64,000 nucleotides of DNA from G001797105 sp964528155 (lineage in GTDB: Bacteria; Chloroflexota; Anaerolineae; Anaerolineales; E44-bin32): positions 1 to 64,000 of the forward strand of contig CAZGRL010000005.1 of NCBI GenBank assembly GCA_964528155.1, given 5' to 3'. Below, one piece after another: positions 7,486 to 15,346 of the stretch (position 1 is its first letter; each line of letters starts with the position of its first letter). The position numbers and the translations under genes were made by a program. The notes beneath the pieces are model-generated. The model made no database searches. It had not been told where the DNA came from and saw only the letters and a list, made by a program, of their open reading frames with translations.

Positions 7486-8538
7486 ATGAAACGCAGTCTG
7501 TTGCTTGTCGGTATGGTGCTCTTGCTTGCGCTGGCCGTACCAACGGTGGCCTTCGCCGGCGGCCAACTCGACGGCCGAGTGATCCTTGGAGGCGATTTCA
7601 CCCTTGCCAGCGGCGAGACGCTGGACGGGGATCTTGTCGTCCTGGGTGGGAATGCCCGGACGGAGCAGAGCTCGTTGATTTCCGGCTCGGTTTTCATCGC
7701 CGGCGGCAACCTGCAGATCGACGGGACAGTGAATGGCGACATCTCCGTGCTGGGCGGGAACNNNNNNNNNNGGAACGTCGATCTGATGTCTCACGCCGTC
7801 GTCAAGGGCAACGTGAGCAGCGTCGGCGGCAACGTGAATCGGGCTGAAGGAGCGCAGGTGATGGGCGAGATCGTCACCGGCGAAGGCCTCAACATACCCT
7901 TCACAATTCAACCTTCCCCGGGCGTTCCGGGCGGCATTGAAGTGCCTTTCGCCGGCGGCCGGATCTGGGCCGACACCTTCCGTCCGCTCGCCGGTCTGGG
8001 CTGGAGCATCTTCCAGAGCCTGATGCTGGCGGCGCTGGCCGTCCTGGTCGTGATGTTCGCCCCGCATGCAACCGAACGTGTGTCACAGGCGATCGTTGAC
8101 CAGCCGATCATCGCCGGTGGATTGGGAATCCTGACAGGGATCGTGTTTCCGGCCTTGCTGGTGCTCTTGGCCGTGACCATCTGTCTGATCCCCTTCAGCC
8201 TGCTGGGTGCGATCGTGCTCGTCGTGGCAGGTGTGTTCGGCTGGATCGCCGTCGGCCTGGAGGTAGGTAAGAGAATCGGCACGATGTTCAGCTGGCAGCT
8301 GCATCCGGCCGGCGCGGCCGGCTTGGGGACGCTCATCGTGGGGTTGCTGGCAGACGGCATCGGTTTCATCCCGTGCGTGGGCTGGCTGGCCCCGGCGCTT
8401 GTGAGCGCCATCGGCCTGGGGGGCGTGGTGCTGACCCAGTTTGGGACGCGTGTCTATGAGCCCATGCCGGCCGCGGCGGCGGTGGTTGAGGAGGTTCCGC
8501 CTCCTTCCCCAAGGGCCACCAAGAGGACGAAGAGCTAG
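7486..8538 (+). CDS. Bactofilin-like polymer-forming membrane protein
   Basis: About 350 residues, interrupted by 10 Ns near residue 93. A signal peptide (residues 1-25, ending TVAFAGG) is followed by a right-handed beta-helix built of GG-rich rungs (GDLVVLGGN, GSVFIAGGN, GDISVLGGN, GNVSSVGGN), as in bactofilin/DUF8173 proteins. Four to five hydrophobic helices then fill the C-terminal half. It probably forms an extracytoplasmic scaffold anchored in the membrane. The ATG at 7486 has a strong GAGGAGG site six bases upstream. It is the third gene of the ECF/anti-sigma unit and thus a likely target or sensor partner of that system. Its exact role is unknown. Confidence 0.85.
   Translation: MKRSLLLVGMVLLLALAVPTVAFAGGQLDGRVILGGDFTLASGETLDGDLVVLGGNARTEQSSLISGSVFIAGGNLQIDGTVNGDISVLGGNXXXXNVDLMSHAVVKGNVSSVGGNVNRAEGAQVMGEIVTGEGLNIPFTIQPSPGVPGGIEVPFAGGRIWADTFRPLAGLGWSIFQSLMLAALAVLVVMFAPHATERVSQAIVDQPIIAGGLGILTGIVFPALLVLLAVTICLIPFSLLGAIVLVVAGVFGWIAVGLEVGKRIGTMFSWQLHPAGAAGLGTLIVGLLADGIGFIPCVGWLAPALVSAIGLGGVVLTQFGTRVYEPMPAAAAVVEEVPPPSPRATKRTKS
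7762..7771. other. Assembly gap (10 N)
   Basis: Ten Ns inside the beta-helix region of the polymer-forming gene. The frame before and after the gap is compatible, and the missing part would be one short rung of the GGN repeat. The nominal length of 10 is probably a scaffolding placeholder. Confidence 0.95.
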
Positions 8539-8553
8539 AGTCCTGGCGACAAT

Positions 8554-8610
8554 CGAATAATGTGGGCGAAGTGATCTGGCGCCGCGCGTCAGATCACTTC
8601 GCGTTATTCG
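8554..8610. terminator. Long perfect-stem hairpin between convergent genes
   Basis: Arms GCGAAGTGATCTG (8566-8578) and CAGATCACTTCGC (8590-8602) pair over 13 bases around an 11-base GC-rich loop, and outer arms CGAATAA / TTATTCG (8554-8560, 8604-8610) extend the stem. There is no clean T-run on either strand. It is most likely part of the bidirectional termination region after the polymer-forming gene. Confidence 0.55.
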
Positions 8611-8643
8611 TCTCAGGCCGAATCCCTTGAGACGACCATGAGA

Positions 8644-8698
8644 GCGACGACCCCACGGTCATCTCGTGGGGTCGTCGCGATTATTCTTCGATTTTTCT
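8644..8698 (+). terminator. Rho-independent terminator
   Basis: Perfect 14-base arms GCGACGACCCCACG (8644-8657) and CGTGGGGTCGTCGC (8665-8678) with a 7-base loop are followed by the T-rich tract ATTATTCTTCGATTTTT. It terminates plus-strand transcription of the ECF/anti-sigma/polymer unit before the convergent sugar-transport genes. Confidence 0.85.
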
Positions 8699-8740
8699 GG
8701 CAGGTGATGGGTCAGCGCCGTCGCCTACCATCCGATCGGT

Positions 8741-9958
8741 CTAGCCCTTGACGGAACCGGCGAGCAATCCGCGCACGAAGAACCGCTGCAGGCCGAAAAA
8801 TACCAGCATAGGTACGATGAAGGACAGGAACGCGGCGCCCGTCAGGATATGCCAGTTTCCGCCGCGGGGATCGATGAGGTTGGTGATTTGCACCGTCAGC
8901 ACCGGATGTGTCGTCAGGAAGATCTTGGCGACGAGGAAGTCGTTCCAGATCCAAAGGAACTGGAAGATACCCAGGGAGGCAATAGCCGGCACGGAGAGGG
9001 GAATCGCCATTTTCCAGAACGCTGTCCAGTGATTGGCTCCGTCGATGTAGACCGACTCAAAGACTTCGCGCGGCAGTCCGCCCAGGAAATTGCGCATGAG
9101 GTAGACGGCATAGGGCAGGCCGAAGCCGGTGTGGAAGAGCCAGATCCCTAAGAATGTGCTTTCCAGGCCGAGGGTGACGTAGAGACGAGCGATCGGGACA
9201 AGAGCGAGCTGCAGCGGGATGATCTGCAGTCCGACGAGTAGCGCAAAGATCCATTGACGGCCGGGGAAGTCCATCCAGGCGAAGGCGTAGGCGGCAAAGC
9301 CGGCAAACAGAATCGGGATCAGCGCCGCCGGGACTGCGACAGCAACGGTGTTCAAGAACGCCTGTCCCATCCCACCCGGTCGCAGCAAGTCGCTGGCATT
9401 GCACTTGAATGTCGCCAGGGCGCTGGCGACTTGCTCCTGGCAGTCGGTCAGGTAATCCTGCGTCCCCTTGTATCCGACAAGGGCGTCGGCGTAGTTCTGC
9501 AAGGTGAGCTTGTTCGTCGTGTTGGTCTCCAGCCCGGAGATGGAACGCATATAGGCCAGGATGGGAGCGAGGGCGTCGAGCGCGTCGTTGGCGTTTGACG
9601 GCAGCGGCGGGTTTTGCACGTGCGGCTGGCCGTTGATATCTTTCCGCAGATCCGCCAGGAGGCGGTTTGAGCGTGCGTAGACCTCCACGATCGTCGGATC
9701 GGACAGGTCGGCAGTCGGGATCGCCTTGCCGTCGGACCCGTGACACGACGCGCAGTAAGTGTTGTACTGCTCGGCGCCCTTCGGCTTTTGGGGAATGAAC
9801 GTCTCCCACCAGCCGGTCGTGCGGACCGCTTCGCGCGGCCGGAAGGATGTCACGAAAACACCTAGAGTTGGCACGATCCACAAGACCGCCAGCGCGATCA
9901 AAGATGCATTGACCGGCAGAGCCTTAAAGAAGCGATTGAGCGCGCTGAAGGGCTTCAT
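8741..9958 (-). CDS. MalG-type sugar ABC permease with inserted cytochrome c domain
   Basis: A 405-residue CUT1 permease, longer than the usual 270-290. Membrane helix 1 lies at about residues 17-38. The loop that is outside the membrane in MalG is then expanded and carries CASCH at residues 69-73, a CXXCH haem-c attachment site, and ends in a helix LAPILAYMRSISG like the C-terminal helix of class I cytochromes c. The permease resumes at TLQNYADALVGY and GMGQAFLN, with five more helices and the ATPase-coupling EAA loop (YIDGANHWTAFWKMAIPL). Met137 or His113 could be the distal haem ligand; no classical MP motif is seen. The start overlaps the MalF stop (ATGA). The sugar is unknown; permease sequence style resembles AglG (alpha-glucosides). 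Confidence 0.9.
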   Translation of the reverse strand: MKPFSALNRFFKALPVNASLIALAVLWIVPTLGVFVTSFRPREAVRTTGWWETFIPQKPKGAEQYNTYCASCHGSDGKAIPTADLSDPTIVEVYARSNRLLADLRKDINGQPHVQNPPLPSNANDALDALAPILAYMRSISGLETNTTNKLTLQNYADALVGYKGTQDYLTDCQEQVASALATFKCNASDLLRPGGMGQAFLNTVAVAVPAALIPILFAGFAAYAFAWMDFPGRQWIFALLVGLQIIPLQLALVPIARLYVTLGLESTFLGIWLFHTGFGLPYAVYLMRNFLGGLPREVFESVYIDGANHWTAFWKMAIPLSVPAIASLGIFQFLWIWNDFLVAKIFLTTHPVLTVQITNLIDPRGGNWHILTGAAFLSFIVPMLVFFGLQRFFVRGLLAGSVKG

Positions 9959-10872
9959 CGGGTCGCCTCCTGCTCGCGGAAGCGCCGGACATTGATGATC
10001 ATGACAGGTATTGTGAGGACAAGGAGAAGTACCGCGATCGCCGTCGAGCGGCCGACATGCGTCACGATCAGCTGGAACATGCGGTTGGCGATGACTTCGG
10101 TCCCGAAATTGCCGCCGGTCATGACGAAGACGATGTCGAAAATCTTGAGCACGATGATGAGCATCGTGGTGAGCACAACGGTCACGGTCGGCAGGATCAT
10201 CGGAAACATCACCTGCCAGAACACCTGCCACTCGGTGGCGCCGTCAACGCGGGAGGCCTCGAGCACCTCGGTCGGGAGGCCTTTCAGGGCCGCCGAGAGG
10301 ATGGTCATGCAGAAGCCGGCCCATAGCCACATGCCGACCACCATCAGCGCCAGGTTGTTGATAGGCTGCGTGCTCAGCCAGGCGACGGGCTGCAATCCCA
10401 GACCGACCAGGATCCCGTTAAGTAGGCCGATCTGGCTCGCCTGTCCACCGGCTTCGATGGCGTACATGAAGCGCCAGATGACGCTGGCACCGACGAACGA
10501 GATGGCCATCGGCATGAAGATGATCGACTTGACCAGGCTCTCATATTTGACCCTGTCTGCCAGTACGGCGATCAGCAGACCGATGGCGATCGTCGCCGGG
10601 ACCATCAGCAGGAGCCACAGGGCGTTGTTCCTCAAGGCAGTCAGCATCGCTGGATTGGTCAGTGCGTAGCGATAGTTCTCGAAGCGTCCCCAACACGGCT
10701 GGCCGTCAACACACTCTACCTCGGCTGGCCTGGTGCCGGTCCGATCGCGCAAGCTCAAGGTCACCGTGTTTACGGTTGGCCAGAGGACGAAGACAGCGAT
10801 GATGAGGAGCGTTGGCAGCAGATAAAGCCAGGGTACGACACGGCCCTGCTGCATGATTTTGGGGGCGGCCAT
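9955..10872 (-). CDS. MalF-type sugar ABC permease
   Basis: A 305-residue CUT1 permease with six predicted helices, first at about residues 15-37 (WLYLLPTLLIIAVFVLWPTV). The coupling EAA loop is EVLEASRVDGATEWQVFWQVMFPMILPT. The first external loop contains a close cysteine pair (ECVDGQPCW). The ATG at 10872 follows a GGAGAGGA ribosome site; the longer frame upstream has no homology. It lies 90 bases downstream of the binding-protein gene and overlaps the partner permease by four bases, so the three genes form one operon. No ATPase is encoded nearby, so an MsmK/MalK-type ATPase encoded elsewhere must energise the importer. Confidence 0.93.
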   Translation of the reverse strand: MAAPKIMQQGRVVPWLYLLPTLLIIAVFVLWPTVNTVTLSLRDRTGTRPAEVECVDGQPCWGRFENYRYALTNPAMLTALRNNALWLLLMVPATIAIGLLIAVLADRVKYESLVKSIIFMPMAISFVGASVIWRFMYAIEAGGQASQIGLLNGILVGLGLQPVAWLSTQPINNLALMVVGMWLWAGFCMTILSAALKGLPTEVLEASRVDGATEWQVFWQVMFPMILPTVTVVLTTMLIIVLKIFDIVFVMTGGNFGTEVIANRMFQLIVTHVGRSTAIAVLLLVLTIPVMIINVRRFREQEATR

Positions 10873-10962
10873 TCCTCTCCTCCTCGGGGATGGTTCACCG
10901 CGTACTTGTACGAAAGGTGCCGGGGATGTCCCCGGCACCTTTCGTGCGACGTTCCAGGCGCG

Positions 10963-13426
10963 CTACTTCAGCGCTTCCGCTTGGGCAGCTGCAACCTTAG
11001 CTAGTTCGGTCGGGATGTCAGCTCCTTGCACGGTGTTGACGATGGCGGTCCATTCGGCGTTCCCGAAGGGGGCCGGGATGGTGTCGCCAAGGTCGGGGGT
11101 GAAGCCAGTGGCACTGGCCAGGATGTCGGCCTTCTTCGCCAACTGCTCGTCGGTGTACTTCCCGGTGGCCCACTTGTTGGGCGACAGGTCGAAGCCGGCC
11201 CGGGCCCAAGCTGAGGCCCCTTCAGCGCTGGTCAGATAGCTGACCAATGCCTGTGCCGCCGGTGAGTCGCTGAAGGCCATCATGAAGTCCGCGCCACCCT
11301 GCATACCCTGCGCCCCGGGGAAGCCGAAGAAGTCGAAGTCGGTCCCGTATTGCAGGTTGGGGAACTGGTTGACGATCTCGCCGCCGGCGAAGCCGGACTG
11401 CTTGACCATCATCGCCTCGGGTGGGTCGGAGAACACCTTGTAGATGGCGTCGAGGAAGGCAGTGTTGACGGTCCCGGTGGCGCCGCCGATGGTGTACTTG
11501 GGATCGGAGGCCCACTTGACGTAGGTCTGGTACGCCTGGACGACGCCTGGGTCATCGTNNNNNNNNNNNNNNNNNNNNNNNNNNNNNNNNNNNNNNNNNN
11601 NNNNNNNNNNNNNNNNNNNNNNNNNNNNNNNNNNNNNNNNNNNNNNNNNNNNNNNNNNGATCGACGAGGGTGTTGAGTTCGTCAAAGGTGGTCGGGACGG
11701 TGTAGCCGAGGGCGTCGAACTGCGCCGGGCTGTACCAGATGATGGTCTTGATGTCCGCCTTGACCGGCACAGCCAGCCATTGGCCATTCGAGGTGCCGAG
11801 AGCGGTCCAGTAGGAGGCGTAGTTGTCAGCGGTCGCTCCAAGCGTATCGAGCCCCTTGAGCTGATCCCCGTACAGCGTCATTGGTGCGGTCGTCGGCCAG
11901 AAGAGGACGTCAGGCGGCGTGCTCTTGGCTTTGGTGTCGAGGACCGCCAGGTCGCGGGTCGATTCAGCCGTGATATTGACGCCACAGGCATCGACGAAGG
12001 TCTTGAGGATCGAGTTGAACTTCTCTTCCTCGGCGCCGGACCACTGGTAGAGCAAGCTCAACGCATCGCCTGACTGCGCGCCCTTGCAGTCGATCTGGGG
12101 CGCCATCGCCAGCGCCTCTCGCTGAGCAGCCGCGACAGCGGTCAACTCAGTTGGGATGTCCGCTCCCTGGACGGCGTCGACGATCGCCTTCCACTCCGAC
12201 GTCCCAAAAGGCGCCGGGATGGTGTCACCGAGGTCGGGTGTGAAACCCGTCGCAGTGGCCAGGATGTCGGCCTTCTTCTGTAGCTGCTCGTTCATGTAGT
12301 GGCCTGCAGCGAGCTTATTGGGCGAGATGTCGAAGCCGGTCTCAGCCCACGTCGCTGCTCCAGCCTCGCCGGTCAGGTATGCGATCATGGCCTGTGTCGC
12401 CGGCGAGTCGCTGAAGGCCATCATGAAGTCCGCACCACCCTGCATGCCCTGCGCTCCGGGGAAGCCGAAGAAGTCGAAGTCGGTCCCGTATTGCAGGTTG
12501 GGGAACTGCTTGACGATCTCGCCGCCGGCGAAGCCGGACTGCTTGACCATCATGGCCTCGGGTGGGTCGGAGAAGACCTTGTAGATGGCGTCGAGGAAGG
12601 CGGTGTTGACGGTGCCGGTGGCGCCGCCGACGGTGTACTTGGCGTCGGAGGCCCACTTGACGTAGGTCTGGTACGCCTGGACGACGCCTGGGTCATCGTA
12701 GGGGACCGTGCCGTTGATGAGGTTCATCACGTACTCGGGCCCTTGTTGGACGAGGAGCAGGTCCTGGATGAAGTCGGAGCCGGTCCACCCGGTGGCGGCG
12801 CCGCTCTCCATGCCCATGCTCCAGGGGACGTTGCCGTCGGCGACCATCTGATCGACGAGGGTGTTGAGTTCGTCAAAGGTGGTCGGGACGGTGTAGCCGA
12901 GGGCCTCAAACTGAGCCGGGCTGTACCAGATGATGGACTTGATATCGGCCTTGACCGGCACGGCCAGCCACTTGCCGCTGACGGTTCCCAAGTCAAGCCA
13001 GTACGAGGCATAGTTCTCGGCCTTTGCGCCAAGCTGCCCCATATCCTGCAACTGGTTGGTGTACAGCTGTGTAGGAGCGGTGGTCGGCCAGAACAGCAAG
13101 TCGGGCGGCGTGCTCTTGGCTTTGGTGTCGAGGACCGCAGCATCGCGGGTCGACTCGGCCACGATCTGCACGCCGCAAGCGTCGACGAAGGGCTTGAAGA
13201 TAGCATTGATGCTCTCTTCTTCGGCGCCGGACCACTGATACATGACGCTCAGTTGGTCCCCGGCCGATACTCCCATGCAGTCAATGGCCATGCCGGTGGG
13301 CGCCTCTGTGGGGGCAGGAGCCGAGGTCGGAGCCTCCACAGGGGCGGGCGTCGCCTGCGCGCACGCCGTCAGCAGGAGCATCAGGGTCATGATGAGCGAA
13401 AGGGCGGAAAACCACTTACTCTTCAT
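10963..13426 (-). CDS. Tandem-duplicated sugar-binding lipoprotein (two SBP domains)
   Basis: A lipoprotein with lipobox LLTAC (Cys22) after an N-terminal hydrophobic segment, then a Pro/Ala-rich tether and two full-length homologous binding domains in one frame. Domain 1 starts at IDCMGVSAGD and domain 2 at IDCKGAQSGD, and each contains LYQWSGAEEE or MYQWSGAEEE, TKAKSTPPD, IIWYSPAQF and DFDFFGFPGAQGMQGG. The unit repeats every 1191 bases (397 codons). A 100-N gap interrupts domain 2; alignment with domain 1 predicts about 150 missing bases, which restores a single frame across it. The ATG at 13426 has a GGAGGAAG site; the TTG at 13438 is too early. The family resembles AglE-type alpha-glucoside binders. 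It delivers ligand to the two downstream permeases. Confidence 0.9.
11559..11658. other. Assembly gap (100 N) within the second SBP domain
   Basis: One hundred Ns of nominal length. Flanks match domain 1 at offsets of 1141 (left) and 1191 (right), so the true gap should be about 150 bases. The near-identity of the two repeats explains the assembly break. Confidence 0.95.
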
Positions 13427-13515
13427 TGCTTCCTCCAATTAGATTGACTCGTTGCGTCGGTTGGGATTCCTGATTCGTCATTCTGTGGCGATATCCTCCT
13501 TATCGGCAATCTGCT

Positions 13516-13531
13516 CCGCCGATATCGGCGG
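13516..13531. promoter_or_regulatory. Perfect 16-base palindrome upstream of the SBP gene
   Basis: CCGCCGATATCGGCGG is a perfect palindrome lying nine bases beyond the lacI stop and about 90 bases upstream of the binding-protein ATG. A LacI-family operator controlling the transport operon is one reading. It differs from the ACACGTGT palindrome in front of lacI, so the same regulator may not bind both; a lacI 3' hairpin is the alternative. Confidence 0.4.
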
Positions 13532-13539
13532 GTTGATGG

Positions 13540-14583
13540 TCACGCTTGTTTCGGATGCGGGTTCGCACCGCACGAACCGCGCACGACAAGATCTGTGCTC
13601 AACAGGATTTGATTCTCGGGCACCTCCTCCTCTGTGATTTGGCGGATGAGCAAGTCCGCTGCTCCCCACCCGAGCCCGTAGGCTGGCAGGTGGATCGTTG
13701 TGAGAGGCGGTCGGGTGTAGGCCGCCATCGGGATGTCGTCAAAGCCGACGATGGCCAGATCGTCGGGGATCCGCAGACCGCGCTGTTGGACCGCGTGAGC
13801 GGCCCCGATGGCCACCGTATCGCTTGAGACGAATGCTGCGGAAGGGATGGGATGGAGGTCGAGCAGGGTTTCCATCGCCGCATGCCCGCTTTCCGAGGTG
13901 AAATGGGCGAAGACGTTTCTTTCCGGATCGAAAGTGAGGCCGCGCGCCTCGACGGCCTCGCGGAAACCTTGAAGGCGAGCCGCGGCGGCGGTGTAGGCCA
14001 GCGGCGCGTGGATGATGGCTGCCACATCCGTGTGACCGAGATCCAGAAGATGATCGACGGCGATTCGGGCGGCGGACACATTGTCGACATCAACCCAAGA
14101 AGCCTGACTATCGGTCAACTGCCCCTGCACGACGATCGGGGCCCCTTCCTCGAGCAGGCGGCGCAGCTCTTCATCGTCGTCACGTGGACCGGACAGGATC
14201 AATCCGTCCACATGCCGGCCGCGCAGTAGCCCGGTGCAGCGCTGGTCTCCAGCTGAAATCGGTATGGGCGCAAAGAGTACCTCATAGCCGTGCTTCGAAG
14301 CGGCGTCGTGGACCCCCCTCAGCGCCAATGGGAAGAACGCATCCGAGAAGGCCGGCTCAGCGGCCTGACGCTCCACGTATGCCAGGATGCGGGTCTGCCC
14401 CGTCACAAGGCGACGGGCCGAGATATTCGGCTGGTAATGAAGCTCTCTTGCGGCGTCCAGAACCCTTTGGCGCGTCTCGGAGCCTATCCTCATGCCCGGG
14501 ACATCATTCAGGACGAACGAGACCGTAGTTCTCGAGACACCTGCGAGCCGAGCCACGTCACTTGCAGTGGTCCGCTTGGCCAT
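13540..14583 (-). CDS. LacI-family transcriptional regulator
   Basis: A 347-residue LacI/GalR repressor. The N-terminal helix-turn-helix is TTASDVARLAGVSRTTVSFVLN, followed by the hinge helix region YQPNISARRLVTGQT. The periplasmic-binding-protein-like effector domain contains DGLILSGPRDD, DHLLDLGH, DTVAIGAAHAV and the family signature AIVGFDDIPMAAYTRPPLTT. The ATG at 14583 is the first codon with homology. It lies directly upstream of the sugar-transport operon in the same orientation, so it most likely represses that operon and responds to the imported sugar or a derivative. A near-consensus promoter with an overlapping palindrome precedes it, indicating autoregulation. Confidence 0.93.
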   Translation of the reverse strand: MAKRTTASDVARLAGVSRTTVSFVLNDVPGMRIGSETRQRVLDAARELHYQPNISARRLVTGQTRILAYVERQAAEPAFSDAFFPLALRGVHDAASKHGYEVLFAPIPISAGDQRCTGLLRGRHVDGLILSGPRDDDEELRRLLEEGAPIVVQGQLTDSQASWVDVDNVSAARIAVDHLLDLGHTDVAAIIHAPLAYTAAAARLQGFREAVEARGLTFDPERNVFAHFTSESGHAAMETLLDLHPIPSAAFVSSDTVAIGAAHAVQQRGLRIPDDLAIVGFDDIPMAAYTRPPLTTIHLPAYGLGWGAADLLIRQITEEEVPENQILLSTDLVVRGSCGANPHPKQA

Positions 14584-14597
14584 CAAGGTTGGGTTGG

Positions 14598-14609
14598 TGA
14601 CACGTGTTA
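14598..14609 (-). promoter_or_regulatory. Putative LacI-family operator
   Basis: On the minus strand TAACACGTGTCA, a 12-base near palindrome with a perfect ACACGTGT core, sits just downstream of the -10 box of the lacI promoter, about where transcription would begin. This position and symmetry fit an autorepression operator. Confidence 0.5.
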
Positions 14610-14617
14610 GCGGGCCG

Positions 14618-14646
14618 ATTATCACACCCATACCGCCTGGTGTCAA
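14618..14646 (-). promoter_or_regulatory. Sigma-70 promoter of lacI
   Basis: Minus strand TTGACA (14641-14646), a 17-base spacer, then GATAAT (14618-14623): a consensus -35 and a five-of-six -10 at ideal spacing. Expected start of transcription near 14611, inside or next to the palindromic operator. Confidence 0.8.
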
Positions 14647-15294
14647 GCAAGTTTCGGCTGGTCAGAAAGGTGGGGTCGACCCAGCTGACCGGACGTTCAG
14701 CCCCGCAGGCGTGGAGATCCCCACGTTGCCAGTGCATCCGCCTGGAGGGGGCAAACGCCGTCGGAGCCTGCATCCTGCGGCCCCGGACGGCGAATCCTCA
14801 GGTCTGATGGGTGGGTCGGGGGGAGGTAGGCTCGATGGCGAGAGGGCCTTCGGTCCTTTGTTGGGGGGTAATGGCTCCCAAACTGACACGCCCCTGGATC
14901 GCTGTCCGCGGGGTCGACTGGACGTCAGGGCTGATGAAGTCCCCGATGAGTCATCCCAGCCCGAACCCTATCCGCCGACTTGCGCGGCGTAAGATGAATG
15001 CGGACGGATGGACCGCAGGATAGCGCGCCTGGGGCACGCCCTCGTGGGAGGGTATCTGGGGACTGCCGATGATCCCGCCCGTCGAAACGCGATCAGGCGG
15101 CGTGGGGCGACCAGATGGCCGAAGCGGTCGGCCCGACCGCGCAGCGAGAACCCGCCTTGAGGTCCAAGGGCGCCCGACGAGGAGTGCAGGTCGCGTGATG
15201 GCGGATCAAGGGTGGAAAGCCGCGTGTCAGCCTTCGAAGCTTAAAATCTCTGCCCGTCAGCCTGCATCTGGTAGCGAAAGCTAGTCGGCCCGGC
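14647..15294. other. Long intergenic stretch without recognisable gene
   Basis: About 650 bases between lacI and dnaE. Short open frames here have no recognisable protein features. Neither an RNA gene nor a repeat was seen; a small stem (AGGGCCTTCGGTCCTT, near 14844) is the only obvious structure. Confidence 0.6.
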
Positions 15295-15300
15295 TATAAT
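15295..15300 (+). promoter_or_regulatory. Putative dnaE -10 box
   Basis: A perfect TATAAT 47 bases upstream of the dnaE ATG. The -35 region at the right distance (TAGCGA) is poor, so the call rests on the -10 box and position. Confidence 0.4.
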
Positions 15301-15346
15301 CCAGGTGTCAGCCGGCCCAACGCCGGCATGGATCTGCCAACCAGCG

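Noticed and set aside
10963..11841. A second, separate binding-protein gene
   Set aside because: It is the second domain of the tandem binding protein; the apparent separation comes from the nominal 100-N gap. Collapse or false duplication was also considered, but the two units differ at many positions, so both copies are real.
12299..13447. Open frame of 382 codons on the plus strand
   Set aside because: It lies exactly opposite the binding-protein gene, has no ribosome site or homology, and owes its length to the codon bias of the real gene. The same applies to the long antisense frames at 1275-2366, 4599-5573, 16640-17656, 20464-21351, 32945-33829 and 35290-36294.
14492..14992. Open frame of 166 codons in front of dnaE
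   Set aside because: It overlaps the N-terminus and promoter of lacI on the other strand and has no protein-like features.
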